This document shows, one piece after another, positions 1-6,879 of a stretch of DNA of 12,959 bases (within the stretch, counting starts at the first letter, position 1; every line of letters starts with the position of its first letter). The position numbers were made by a program, and so were the translations under genes. Under the pieces are notes generated by a model, which had not been told where the DNA came from, ran no database searches, and saw only the letters and a program-made list of their open reading frames with translations. Location of the stretch: the NCBI GenBank assembly GCA_003644295.1, contig QNBZ01000013.1, positions 1 through 12,959 of the forward strand, written 5' to 3'. This stretch comes from Planctomycetota bacterium. Lineage in GTDB: Bacteria > Planctomycetota > Phycisphaerae > Sedimentisphaerales > Anaerobacaceae.

Positions 1-274
1 CGTATATCGCTAAAAAAACCTCGTGTCTTATGCCAATTGAACAACCGGATAGGTCAGCCATTCTTGCAAAGGCCAGATATGATATTGGCCGATATTTTGA
101 GTTTTATAATACGAGAGATTGCACCAGGCATTGGGCTACCACAGCCCATCCGAGGTGTACGGCGTAGCCGTTGGCACTCCGGTCGCCCTTCTGGCTCCCT
201 CCGTTCCAACGGCGGTAACATACGGCGATAAGTCCACCTTAAAACAACCAGTTTTTTGTCTTGACAATGGGTAG
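1..274 (+). pseudogene. IS3-family transposase (integrase core) C-terminal remnant, frameshifted
   Basis: Two adjoining frames together spell the end of an IS3-family DDE transposase. The first frame, in register with position 81, reads DIGRYFEFYNTR up to base 116. The second, starting at 119, reads LHQALGYHSPSEVYG and continues with GVAVGTPVALLAPSVPTA until TAG at 272-274. Joined, they give the family's YNxRxxHxxLGYxxPxEVY signature, so one base appears to be missing around 117-118. The DDE catalytic residues would lie upstream of the window. Sequence before about base 72 is open in the same frame but I do not recognise it. No terminal inverted repeat or target duplication is obvious after the stop. 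The protein cannot be made intact, so this is a relic. The identity is a family-signature judgement; the exact IS is unknown. Confidence 0.82.
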
Positions 275-570
275 GGGTATAGTTTTTCAGTATTGGCAGC
301 TGGCGATATGGCGAATTATACCGGTAATTTGTTCAACCTGCCGAAGAAGCGGTACGCCGGAGTCGGATGAGATGTTACCATTGTTGAAATGAGCGACGAT
401 TTTGCGGGAATTTTCTGTTTGAAATTCGAGGGTTTTTTGATTACAGTGTGTTTTCGCAAGATAGCTCCCTGTCTTTGGTTTGAGCTTTTTCTTATGAAGA
501 CTTTATACCATAACAAAGAGCTTTTTCAATGGGGTTGTGAGAAATGCGGGTTAGTGCCTTTGTGGCTATA

Positions 571-590
571 CGTTCAATCAAAATTGAACG
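571..590. repeat. Perfect inverted repeat (8-bp arms, 4-base loop)
   Basis: CGTTCAAT at 571-578 and ATTGAACG at 583-590 are exact reverse complements separated by CAAA. As RNA this folds into an 8-bp hairpin; as DNA it could be an operator. It has no following T-run, so it is not a standard intrinsic terminator. It lies 80 bases before prmC. Confidence 0.6.
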
Positions 591-658
591 ATTATGCAAA
601 ACAAAGTCAATCAAACCCATCTAATCTCTTTTTGGCTTTTACTTTTCTGTGCCCCAGC

Positions 659-664
659 TATAAT
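659..664 (+). promoter_or_regulatory. Candidate -10 box (TATAAT) for prmC, possibly leaderless
   Basis: A consensus TATAAT ends six bases before the prmC ATG at 671, so transcription starting at the usual distance would begin on or next to the start codon. The -35 region is poor: around 632-641 there is only TTGGCTTTT at non-ideal spacing. No Shine-Dalgarno sequence precedes the ATG, which fits a leaderless message. The box could also be chance in AT-rich DNA. Confidence 0.4.
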
Positions 665-670
665 CTGGCA

Positions 671-1570
671 ATGCAAAGCTGGACAATACAAAAGCTCCTG
701 AACTGGATTACAGAATACTTTATTGAAAAAGGTATTGATTCGCCTCGTCTAAGTGCGGAGCTTTTGTTAGGATACGTCCTCGGATTAGAACGCATTGAGT
801 TGTACACCCAGTTCGACAAGCCAGTCGCTAAAGAACAGTTGGATAAGCTGCACAAACTTGTAAAACGCGCCGGCGAAAATGAACCTATCGCATATCTAAT
901 CGGCAAAACCGAATTTTATTCGCTGGAGCTAAACATAACCCCCGACTGCCTCATCCCACGTCCAGAAACAGAATTGTTAGCCGAACGTGCTATCGAATTT
1001 TTGTGTAAGCGAACAGGTAAACAGTTCGTTTGCGATTTGTGTACCGGCAGCGGCTGTATCGCCGTTGCAATCGCTCGAAACTGTCCTAACAGTCGTATAA
1101 TCGCAACGGACATCTCTGATGCCGCTCTTAACATAGCCGCCAAAAATGTCGAAAAATACCAGTTGGAGAAACAAATCAAGCTGCTGTGCGGCGATTTGTT
1201 TGAACCGGTCATACCACAACTGGACGTGGAAAAGCTTGTCCTCAACTCCGATTGGGGATTTGACCTGATAGTCTGCAATCCGCCTTACGTAAGCGCCGCC
1301 GAGTTTGAAAAACTCGACAAAAATATAAAAGATTATGAGCCCAAATTAGCCCTGTATGCAGGAGACGACGGCCTGGATATTTATCGCAGAATTACTGAAA
1401 AAGCAGACCAGTTCCTCAAACCAGATGCGGCTTTAATGCTGGAGGTCGGATACAATCAGGGACAAACTGTCAGAGAATTGCTTGAACAAGCCGGCACTTT
1501 CACAGAAATTAAAATCGAAAAAGACCACAACGACAACGACCGTATCATATCGGCAGTCAATAAGATATGA
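671..1570 (+). CDS. prmC: Peptide chain release factor N5-glutamine methyltransferase
   Basis: PrmC methylates the glutamine of the GGQ motif in release factors RF1 and RF2 using S-adenosylmethionine, in the cytosol. The 299-residue product has the PrmC layout: an N-terminal helical domain (about 1-90) with AYLIGKTEFYSLEL, then IPRPETELL (95-103), the SAM-binding loop DLCTGSGCIA (122-131; usually DLGTGSG, so Cys replaces Gly), and the substrate glutamine-binding NPPYV motif (203-207). An insertion of roughly 10-15 residues near 181-196 makes it slightly longer than most family members. ATG 671 is chosen because family homology begins there; the open frame upstream to 389 lacks conserved content. 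prmC usually follows prfA, but here a transposase relic lies upstream, so any prfA link has been lost or lies outside the window. The 3' end overlaps apt tail to tail by 14 bases. Confidence 0.93.
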   Translation: MQSWTIQKLLNWITEYFIEKGIDSPRLSAELLLGYVLGLERIELYTQFDKPVAKEQLDKLHKLVKRAGENEPIAYLIGKTEFYSLELNITPDCLIPRPETELLAERAIEFLCKRTGKQFVCDLCTGSGCIAVAIARNCPNSRIIATDISDAALNIAAKNVEKYQLEKQIKLLCGDLFEPVIPQLDVEKLVLNSDWGFDLIVCNPPYVSAAEFEKLDKNIKDYEPKLALYAGDDGLDIYRRITEKADQFLKPDAALMLEVGYNQGQTVRELLEQAGTFTEIKIEKDHNDNDRIISAVNKI

Positions 1571-2084
1571 TAGTTTTAATTTTGTACCCGCCCAGTTTCT
1601 CTCTGCCGGCCAGTTCGCCGAGTTCGATAAGAAATGCTATCGCCGAAACCTGTCCGCCTATTTTTTCAATGAGTTGACAGGCCGCCGCCATTGTTCCGCC
1701 GGTCGCCAATAAATCGTCAACCATCAAAACCTTCGCCCCACTTCCAACCGCATCGCTGTGAACTTCTAAAGTATCAGTTCCGTATTCCAAATCGTAAGTA
1801 ACGCTCTCAGTATTAAACGGCAGCTTGCCCTTCTTTCGTATGGGTACAAAGCCAGCCCCGAGTTTCTCCGCAACAGCCGAGCCAAATATAAAGCCCCTTG
1901 CCTCAACGGCAGCAACATATTCGATGCCTGCCTCTGCAAAATCGGAACATAAAGCATCTATCGCCGCTGCAAGTGCATCTGAATCAGCCAATAACGGCGT
2001 AATATCACGAAATAAAATCCCCTTCTTCGGCCAATCAGGTATATCACGAATGTACTTCTTCAAATCAATTCCGCTTCTTACCAT
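1557..2084 (-). CDS. apt: Adenine phosphoribosyltransferase
   Basis: The enzyme salvages adenine: adenine plus PRPP gives AMP and pyrophosphate, in the cytosol. The 175-residue protein is the normal length for the family. It shows the N-terminal signature IPDWPKKGILFRDITPLL (15-32), the EARGFIFG segment (61-68), the hood sequence PIRKKGKLPF (81-90), and the PRPP-binding loop VLMVDDLLATGGT (119-131) with its two acidic residues. The ATG at 2084 is preceded on its strand by AGAAGGGA about ten bases upstream. The gene is divergent from the GAF-SpoIIE phosphatase gene across a 129-base gap and convergent with prmC, sharing its last 14 bases. I could not pick a convincing promoter for it in that gap. 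Identification is secure. Confidence 0.95.
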   Translation of the reverse strand: MVRSGIDLKKYIRDIPDWPKKGILFRDITPLLADSDALAAAIDALCSDFAEAGIEYVAAVEARGFIFGSAVAEKLGAGFVPIRKKGKLPFNTESVTYDLEYGTDTLEVHSDAVGSGAKVLMVDDLLATGGTMAAACQLIEKIGGQVSAIAFLIELGELAGREKLGGYKIKTIISY

Positions 2085-2150
2085 CTATTCTTATCCCTTC
2101 TCATCTGTAAAAGTAAATTGCCAGGCACTAAGAGCAAAATAAAATTAGAG

Positions 2151-2179
2151 TTCACCCTGAATGTAAAGTAGCGTATAAT
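2151..2179 (+). promoter_or_regulatory. Candidate sigma70-type promoter of the rsbU-like/cmk/plsC operon
   Basis: TTCACC (2151-2156, four of six matches to TTGACA) and TATAAT (2174-2179, six of six) are separated by 17 bases. Predicted start is near 2186, leaving a leader of about 28 bases before ATG 2214. It faces away from apt and is the best promoter match on the plus strand of the window. Confidence 0.6.
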
Positions 2180-2213
2180 CCGTTGGGTTTTTATATATAT
2201 CGGTTGGTTGATT

Positions 2214-3512
2214 ATGTCAAGGAAAACAAAGAAACAGATAGCAAGAGATGAGCAGCTTTATCAACTCACCACACTTGTGGCGGGACAGTTTTCGCTTCAG
2301 GAGTCGCTGGACCGGCTCGCCGAGGCGGCAGTTAAGATTACCGGCGTCAAGGCCTGTTCGATTCGTCTGCTGGATGAAGAGTCCGGCGATTTGAAGATGC
2401 GCAGTACTTATGGACTCAGCGAAGAATATCGCAACAAAGGCGTGGTCTCCAAAAATGACCCCGTTATCAAGGCGGCTTTTGCTGGTGAAGCGGTAGTTCT
2501 TGACGATATGCGGGTCGATGGGCGAGTCAAATATAAAAAAGCGGCGGCCAGAGAAGGGCTGGTTAGCCAGCTTACGGTTGCAATGCAGTTTAAGGGTAAA
2601 GCTATCGGCGTTCTTCGACTGTATAGTCCCAAACCCAAGCGATTTTATGAAGATGATATTGCGCTTGCCAGAGCAGTCGCTTCACAGTGTGCCGTGGCGA
2701 TAACTAACGCCAGACTTTATGCAGAGGCGATTGAAGGAGCACGTATCATCGAGCAGATGCGATTGGCGGGCGTTATTCAGCGAAGAATGATTCCTGAAAA
2801 AGCTCCGCTGATACCTGGCGTGGATGTAGCGGCTACTTATATTCCGTGCTTTGACGTTGGCGGTGACCTTTACGATTTTATTCAAATCAACGATAACTGT
2901 CTTGCGGTGGCGATTGCCGATGTGATAGGCAAAGGGGTTCCGGCAGCGATAATGATGAGCTCTTTTCGCGGCGCCGTGCGGGCCTACGTAGATGCCGAAA
3001 GTGACAGCGGCGACATCAAGAAGATTGTCGACAAACTCAACAAAATGGCGTGTGCCGAATGCAGGGACGGTGAATTTATTACTTTATTTCACGCAACTCT
3101 CAATATCAAAGATATGACTATAACCTATTGCAATTGTGGTCACGAGCCGACGCTGTTAATAAGAGAAGGAGAAATTACTAAACTGGAAAATGGCGGACTT
3201 GTACTTGGAATCGACCCACAAGCTGAATATGAGATTGGGACTTTGGAACTGAAAGACGGTGATTGCCTGCTGTTCTATACCGATGGCTTGATTGATGCAG
3301 CTAACTTTGACGGTGAACTCTGGGGCGTGGAAAGGTTACTCAAAACCGCAAAAGAGTTTTATGCCGATTCAGCTAACCGGATGGTTAAAAATATTCTCAG
3401 ATACAGAAGAAGATTTGTCGGTCTCGCCAGGCAGTTTGATGATACAAGCATTATAGTTGTTAAAGTTGATAGGACAGCAGAACCGGAATTTATGAAGGAG
3501 GCCGGTTCTTGA
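2214..3512 (+). CDS. GAF domain-containing SpoIIE/RsbU-type serine phosphatase
   Basis: This is a cytosolic PP2C-like phosphatase with a sensory GAF domain. Proteins of this type dephosphorylate an anti-sigma-factor antagonist in partner-switching pathways. Of 432 residues, about 15-165 form the GAF domain (SIRLLDEESGDLKMRSTYGLS, then the IGVLRLYS strand at 131-138). Residues about 165-195 form a helical linker with QRRMIP. Residues about 205-418 form the SpoIIE domain with its metal-binding acids: DVGGDLYDF (214-222), IADVIGKGVPAA (235-245), FYTDGLIDAAN (354-364) and QFDDTSIIVV (408-417). There is no transmembrane segment or receiver domain. ATG 2214 is chosen over TTG 2208 because it gives the usual polar N-terminus; no strong Shine-Dalgarno is present for either. 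No RsbV/RsbW homolog is in the window, so the substrate is unknown. It ends one base before cmk and carries the cmk ribosome binding site, so it is co-transcribed with it. Confidence 0.9.
   Translation: MSRKTKKQIARDEQLYQLTTLVAGQFSLQESLDRLAEAAVKITGVKACSIRLLDEESGDLKMRSTYGLSEEYRNKGVVSKNDPVIKAAFAGEAVVLDDMRVDGRVKYKKAAAREGLVSQLTVAMQFKGKAIGVLRLYSPKPKRFYEDDIALARAVASQCAVAITNARLYAEAIEGARIIEQMRLAGVIQRRMIPEKAPLIPGVDVAATYIPCFDVGGDLYDFIQINDNCLAVAIADVIGKGVPAAIMMSSFRGAVRAYVDAESDSGDIKKIVDKLNKMACAECRDGEFITLFHATLNIKDMTITYCNCGHEPTLLIREGEITKLENGGLVLGIDPQAEYEIGTLELKDGDCLLFYTDGLIDAANFDGELWGVERLLKTAKEFYADSANRMVKNILRYRRRFVGLARQFDDTSIIVVKVDRTAEPEFMKEAGS
3495..3501 (+). promoter_or_regulatory. Ribosome binding site of cmk inside the preceding gene
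   Basis: AAGGAGG, the full anti-Shine-Dalgarno match, lies within the last codons of the phosphatase gene, 12 bases before the cmk ATG. It fixes the cmk start at 3514 and implies joint translation of the two genes. Confidence 0.75.
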
Positions 3513-3513
3513 G

Positions 3514-4188
3514 ATGACAAGCTTGATTATTACAATTGACGGTCCCGCGGCAAGCGGTAAAAGCACCGCAGCTCGACTGTTAGCCGAGATGCTCGGGGCA
3601 AGTTTTCTTGATACCGGTGCGATGTACCGAGCCGTTACGTTGGCCGCGATGAGAGCAACAGTCAATATGCGTGATGAAAAGCAACTGCTTAGTGTCATAG
3701 AGAAGTACGAATTCCGATTTGAAGCAGAGCAAGGCCAAATGGCGGTTTATATCAACGGCGAAGATGTAACAAAGCAAATAAGGAAACCGGAGGTTACCGC
3801 TAATGCCAGGTACATTGCCTCATCAGCAAAAATGCGGGAAAAATTAGTTGAGATGCAGAGGCAATTTGCAGCCGGTGAAGAAAAAATAGTTACCGAGGGA
3901 AGAGACCAAGGCACAGTGGCATTTCCAAATGCGGATGTAAAATTTTACCTGACGGCTGAAGTTGACGAGAGAGCAAGGAGAAGACAGGCCGAAGTCGGCG
4001 GTAATCTTGAGAATATACAAAAAGCCATTGAGCAAAGAGACAAAAGCGATGAAGGCAGAACAGTCGGACCTTTAAGGCCGGCCGGTGATGCTATTGTTAT
4101 CGATACCACTGATTTAACTATAGAAGAGGTTGCGGAAAAACTTCTATGTCGTATAGAAGAGAAATTGCCGAAAAGAAACCGAAAATGA
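3514..4188 (+). CDS. cmk: Cytidylate kinase
   Basis: Cmk phosphorylates CMP and dCMP with ATP, recycling CMP from RNA turnover and phospholipid synthesis. The 224-residue product is normal length. It shows the Walker A loop GPAASGKST (10-18), FLDTGAMYRA (31-40), the CMP-binding EGRDQGTVAFP (128-138), the arginine-rich lid ERARRRQ (152-158), and RDKSDEGRTVGPLRPAGDAIVIDT (175-198), matching the family's RDxxDSxRxxAPLxPA block. Two small departures are visible: Gln in GRDQGT, where Ile or Val is usual, and Glu for the usual Ser in the DxxDS segment. These do not touch the P-loop. It starts one base after the phosphatase stop and shares ATGA with the following plsC. cmk next to plsC, ispH and rpsA is a known arrangement; here the second half lies 4.4 kb downstream. 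Confidence 0.95.
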   Translation: MTSLIITIDGPAASGKSTAARLLAEMLGASFLDTGAMYRAVTLAAMRATVNMRDEKQLLSVIEKYEFRFEAEQGQMAVYINGEDVTKQIRKPEVTANARYIASSAKMREKLVEMQRQFAAGEEKIVTEGRDQGTVAFPNADVKFYLTAEVDERARRRQAEVGGNLENIQKAIEQRDKSDEGRTVGPLRPAGDAIVIDTTDLTIEEVAEKLLCRIEEKLPKRNRK

Positions 4189-4820
4189 TATGGTTCAGAT
4201 TTGCGCGCTGGATTTGCAAAGTTTTTTGTATTTTGTTTTTCCGCTTGCGCATTCACGGCAAAGAAAACGTCCCTGAAAAAGGCGCTTTTATACTGATTAG
4301 TAACCACCAGAGTTTTCTTGACCCAATATTTTGTGGGATTCCACTGAAGAGGCCTTTGTATTTTCTTGCGCGCGATTCGCTTTTTAAGAATAGATTTTTC
4401 GGTCGGCTGATTTCTTCGGTCAATACAATACCTGTACGGCGGGGTGAAGCAGATATCGCTGCGATAAAGAAAATCATCAGCAAACTTAAAGAAGGTAGAG
4501 GGGTTTGCCTTTTCCCGGAAGCGACTCGCAGCCGGGACGGGAAAATCACGCACTTCAAGCCCGGCTTCGGACTTCTTTGCAGGCGCGGCGGCGCAGTGGT
4601 CGTTCCGGTACTAATTGACGGCGCTTTCGAATGCTGGCCGAGACATAAAAAAATATTCTCGCCTGGCGCACAGATTGTAATATGCTACGGCAAAGCCATA
4701 ACGGCTGAGCAGGTTAAGAATATGAACGACAAGGAATTGGCGGAAAATCTGACCGACACGCTGCGCCGGATGCAAAATAATTGTCGAATAAAATACGGTA
4801 AGGAGCCGTATCGCTATTGA
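4185..4820 (+). CDS. plsC: 1-acyl-sn-glycerol-3-phosphate acyltransferase family protein
   Basis: PlsC-type enzymes acylate the sn-2 position of lysophosphatidate to make phosphatidate at the membrane. The 211-residue product has a hydrophobic N-terminal stretch (about 8-20), the catalytic NHQSFLD motif (HX4D; His41, Asp46), TIPVRRG (81-87), and FPEATRSRDG (110-119), in which Ala replaces the usual Gly of FPEGTRS. The ATG at 4185 overlaps the cmk stop as ATGA, the classic coupling arrangement, and gives the normal family N-terminus. A longer start at 4146 is possible but would overlap cmk by 43 bases and add a polar extension. Substrate specificity within the family cannot be read from sequence. 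The gene ends 26 bases from the convergent ubiB-like gene, with no clear terminator between them. Confidence 0.88.
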   Translation: MIWFRFARWICKVFCILFFRLRIHGKENVPEKGAFILISNHQSFLDPIFCGIPLKRPLYFLARDSLFKNRFFGRLISSVNTIPVRRGEADIAAIKKIISKLKEGRGVCLFPEATRSRDGKITHFKPGFGLLCRRGGAVVVPVLIDGAFECWPRHKKIFSPGAQIVICYGKAITAEQVKNMNDKELAENLTDTLRRMQNNCRIKYGKEPYRY

Positions 4821-4846
4821 TTATTTACTCAAGCCGATACGAAACG

Positions 4847-6538
4847 CTACATTTTTCTGTGCGTAAGAATTGATACAAGCAGCCAGAACCCCATTGCACC
4901 TGCAACAAGGAACCCCACAATACCAATAACAGGAATCTCATGCCATTTGGGCGGCACGCCGGATAAAACAATAAGTGAAGAGCCAATCACTAATGAAGAA
5001 AGCACAACGCCATAAACAATGCGATTGCTGATGCTGTCGTGTGTTCTAAGCATCGGCTCCAGCCCTTTATGCTCGAATTCTATGTGGACTTTGCCATGCT
5101 TGATTTTGTTGATAATGTTACGGGTGTCTGCGGGCAGCTCACGCAATAAGGAATCCCAATCCAAACCTGTGGTATAAAGGTCTCTGCTCAATTTACGAAC
5201 ACTAAACCTCGAACTCATAAACTCTCTGACAAACGGCTCCATATGTTTGATTATGTCGAATTCCGGCGACAACCTGCGTCCGTTGCCATCTGCAGTAATC
5301 AGCGCCTTATCCAAAAGATAAAAAACAGAGGGCAGCTTCAAATTGTGCCGATGCAGCAACTGGACAAGCTGCGTAAGCAGAACGCCCATTCGTATATCCT
5401 TTAGCGGACGATACAGATGCTGCTCGACGAAATCCGTAACGTCCGCCTCAAGATTCTCAACCGTTTCGGTTTCTATCCGCGACAACTTGAGAATCGCCCT
5501 GGTCATCTGCTTACTGTTGCGGCGCACAATGGCTGTTATCAGCTCGGCAAGGTACTGCCTGTTGCGTCCCACTAAAGTTCCCATCATACCATAGTCCAAC
5601 AGGCAGATGACATTATCAGGCAGAACAAGGATATTGCCGGGATGTGGGTCGGCGTGGAAAAAACCATGCTCGAATATCTGCTTAAAGATTAAATCCGCTC
5701 CACGGTCAGCGATTAGTTCCAAATCAAGATTTGCGTCGGTCAAGGCATTAAGGTCAGAAACCTTAATACCGTCCACGAACTCCATAGTCAAAACCTTGTC
5801 CGTTGACAGACGCCGATAAACCTTTGGAATGTGTATAGTGGTATCCGAGTGGAAATTTCTTGCGAAGCGCTCAATGTTACCGGCCTCAATATCGAAATTC
5901 AGTTCCTTTTTAATGGCACGGGAAAATTCACGAACGATACCAACAGGGTCAACCGCCTCCATTACCCGGATATGCTTTTCCATCAGTTCGGCCAGGTGGA
6001 ACATAATTTCAAGGTCCACCTCAACTGTTGCGCTTATTCCTGGTCGCTGGACTTTTACCGCTACCACAGCCCCATCCGGCAAAACAGCCCTGTGCACCTG
6101 CGAAACTGAGGCCGAAGCAATCGGCGTTTCATCGAATTGGCTAAATAGAGATTCGAGTGTGCCGCCAAGCTCGGTTTCGATAATCTGCCGAACCTGATTG
6201 ACAGGAAAAGCTGTAACTGTATCCTGGAGTTTCTCAAACTCTGCGCAAGCTTCCGGCGGCACCATGTCCGGTCGTGTGCTTGCCAACTGTCCTAATTTGA
6301 TAAATGATGGACCAAGTTCCTCCAGCGCCATTCTGACTCGCTGCCAGCGTGTCAGAGGAGCCAACGACGCCACAACTTTGCGCTTTCTGAAAATCCCCCT
6401 GCTTATTCCGAGCTGCTTATACAACCCCATCCGTGTTACCAAATCGCCTAAACCATGCTTTAGCAACACAGAGACAATCTGCCTGTACCTCTTGATGTGG
6501 CGGTACCTACGTCCGATAGAGCCGATTTTTAGAAGCAA
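4847..6538 (-). CDS. ABC1/UbiB (AarF/ADCK) family atypical kinase
   Basis: UbiB-family proteins are membrane-anchored atypical kinases or ATPases that support isoprenoid quinone biosynthesis and lipid handling. The 563-residue product has every hallmark: the KxGQ motif in FIKLGQLASTRPD (79-91), the A-rich loop ASASVSQVH (141-149; usually AAASIAQVH), the ATP-binding lysine in VAVKVQRPG (Lys162), ELNFDIEAGN (212-221), the catalytic FFHADPHPGN (293-302), and LLDYGMMG (313-320). Two C-terminal transmembrane helices follow (about 507-527 and 535-557). The start is a TTG at 6538, preceded seven bases away by AAGGAAA at 6545-6551. The first internal ATG, at residue 38, would cut off the conserved N-terminal segment. 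It is the last gene of the tetR-led operon, 15 bases after the phasin-like gene. Whether it serves ubiquinone or menaquinone, or another lipid, is unknown. Confidence 0.92.
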   Translation of the reverse strand: MLLKIGSIGRRYRHIKRYRQIVSVLLKHGLGDLVTRMGLYKQLGISRGIFRKRKVVASLAPLTRWQRVRMALEELGPSFIKLGQLASTRPDMVPPEACAEFEKLQDTVTAFPVNQVRQIIETELGGTLESLFSQFDETPIASASVSQVHRAVLPDGAVVAVKVQRPGISATVEVDLEIMFHLAELMEKHIRVMEAVDPVGIVREFSRAIKKELNFDIEAGNIERFARNFHSDTTIHIPKVYRRLSTDKVLTMEFVDGIKVSDLNALTDANLDLELIADRGADLIFKQIFEHGFFHADPHPGNILVLPDNVICLLDYGMMGTLVGRNRQYLAELITAIVRRNSKQMTRAILKLSRIETETVENLEADVTDFVEQHLYRPLKDIRMGVLLTQLVQLLHRHNLKLPSVFYLLDKALITADGNGRRLSPEFDIIKHMEPFVREFMSSRFSVRKLSRDLYTTGLDWDSLLRELPADTRNIINKIKHGKVHIEFEHKGLEPMLRTHDSISNRIVYGVVLSSLVIGSSLIVLSGVPPKWHEIPVIGIVGFLVAGAMGFWLLVSILTHRKM

Positions 6539-6553
6539 CGCACTGTTTCCTTG

Positions 6554-6850
6554 TTACTTTGTTTTTGCAGCTTCAAGCTTTTCAACACGAGCGGCCAAAT
6601 CTTCAACATCCTTCTTCGAAGCAACCCGAATGGTCTGAAGCGTCTGTTTTACAAATTCTTCGACTTGTTTTTGGAGGTCCTTTCTTGCCTGCTCAGATTT
6701 TTTGAGCATATCATCAGCCATTTCACGAGCTTCTTTTTCCGTCAACTTGCCCTTTTCTACCAGTTCTTTAATATGCTCGTCGATTTTGTCCTTTGTCATC
6801 GCAGCCAGACCTACGCCGGCAAGAAACATCTTGTGAATTGAATCCAACAT
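6554..6850 (-). CDS. Small phasin-like (PHA granule regulator type) coiled-coil protein
   Basis: A 98-residue protein resembling the small phasin-like family annotated as polyhydroxyalkanoate synthesis regulator. It has a short hydrophobic N-terminal helix (about 7-18, MFLAGVGLAAMT) followed by a long charged amphipathic helix (about 20-75) containing GKLTEKEAREMADDML. It ends with VASKKDVEDLAARVEKLE (76-93), a typical coiled-coil end. No catalytic motif exists. The ATG at 6850 is chosen because AAAGGAA sits six bases upstream (6857-6863); the open frame reaching to 6922 overlaps the radical SAM gene and is unsupported. Small proteins of this kind often sit beside ABC1 kinases, and here the ubiB-like gene follows by 15 bases. 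No PHA synthase is in the window, so the phasin label describes fold and family, not proven granule binding. Confidence 0.75.
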   Translation of the reverse strand: MLDSIHKMFLAGVGLAAMTKDKIDEHIKELVEKGKLTEKEAREMADDMLKKSEQARKDLQKQVEEFVKQTLQTIRVASKKDVEDLAARVEKLEAAKTK

Positions 6851-6879
6851 CTGAAATTCCTTTCCTGTACAATGTTTGT

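Larger units (their letters stand above)
275..670. other. Gene-free stretch between transposase relic and prmC
   Basis: No convincing gene is seen in these 396 bases. The prmC frame stays open back to 389, but the translated extension (about 94 residues beginning MSDDFAGIFC) is rich in Cys, Phe and Leu, lacks any family motif, and would more than exceed the normal PrmC length. A 66-codon minus-strand frame at 316-516 also has no recognisable content. The stretch holds a perfect inverted repeat at 571-590 and an AT-rich tail ending in a TATAAT box just before prmC. It may include the non-coding end of the insertion sequence. Confidence 0.6.

Noticed and set aside
37..231. 64-codon plus-strand ORF
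   Set aside because: It is an out-of-frame shadow of the IS3 transposase remnant, which the other two plus-strand frames encode.
261..283. TTGACA followed by TATAGT as a promoter
   Set aside because: The spacing is only 11 bases and the TTGACA lies inside the transposase relic's coding sequence (codons for Leu-Asp-Asn before its stop).
389..670. N-terminal extension of prmC or a separate gene
   Set aside because: The 94 residues have no family motif and an unusual Cys/Phe-rich composition; PrmC homology begins at 671.
5829..6638. Plus-strand open frames opposite the UbiB kinase gene
   Set aside because: They are antisense to a gene with complete family motifs and contain no recognisable domain.
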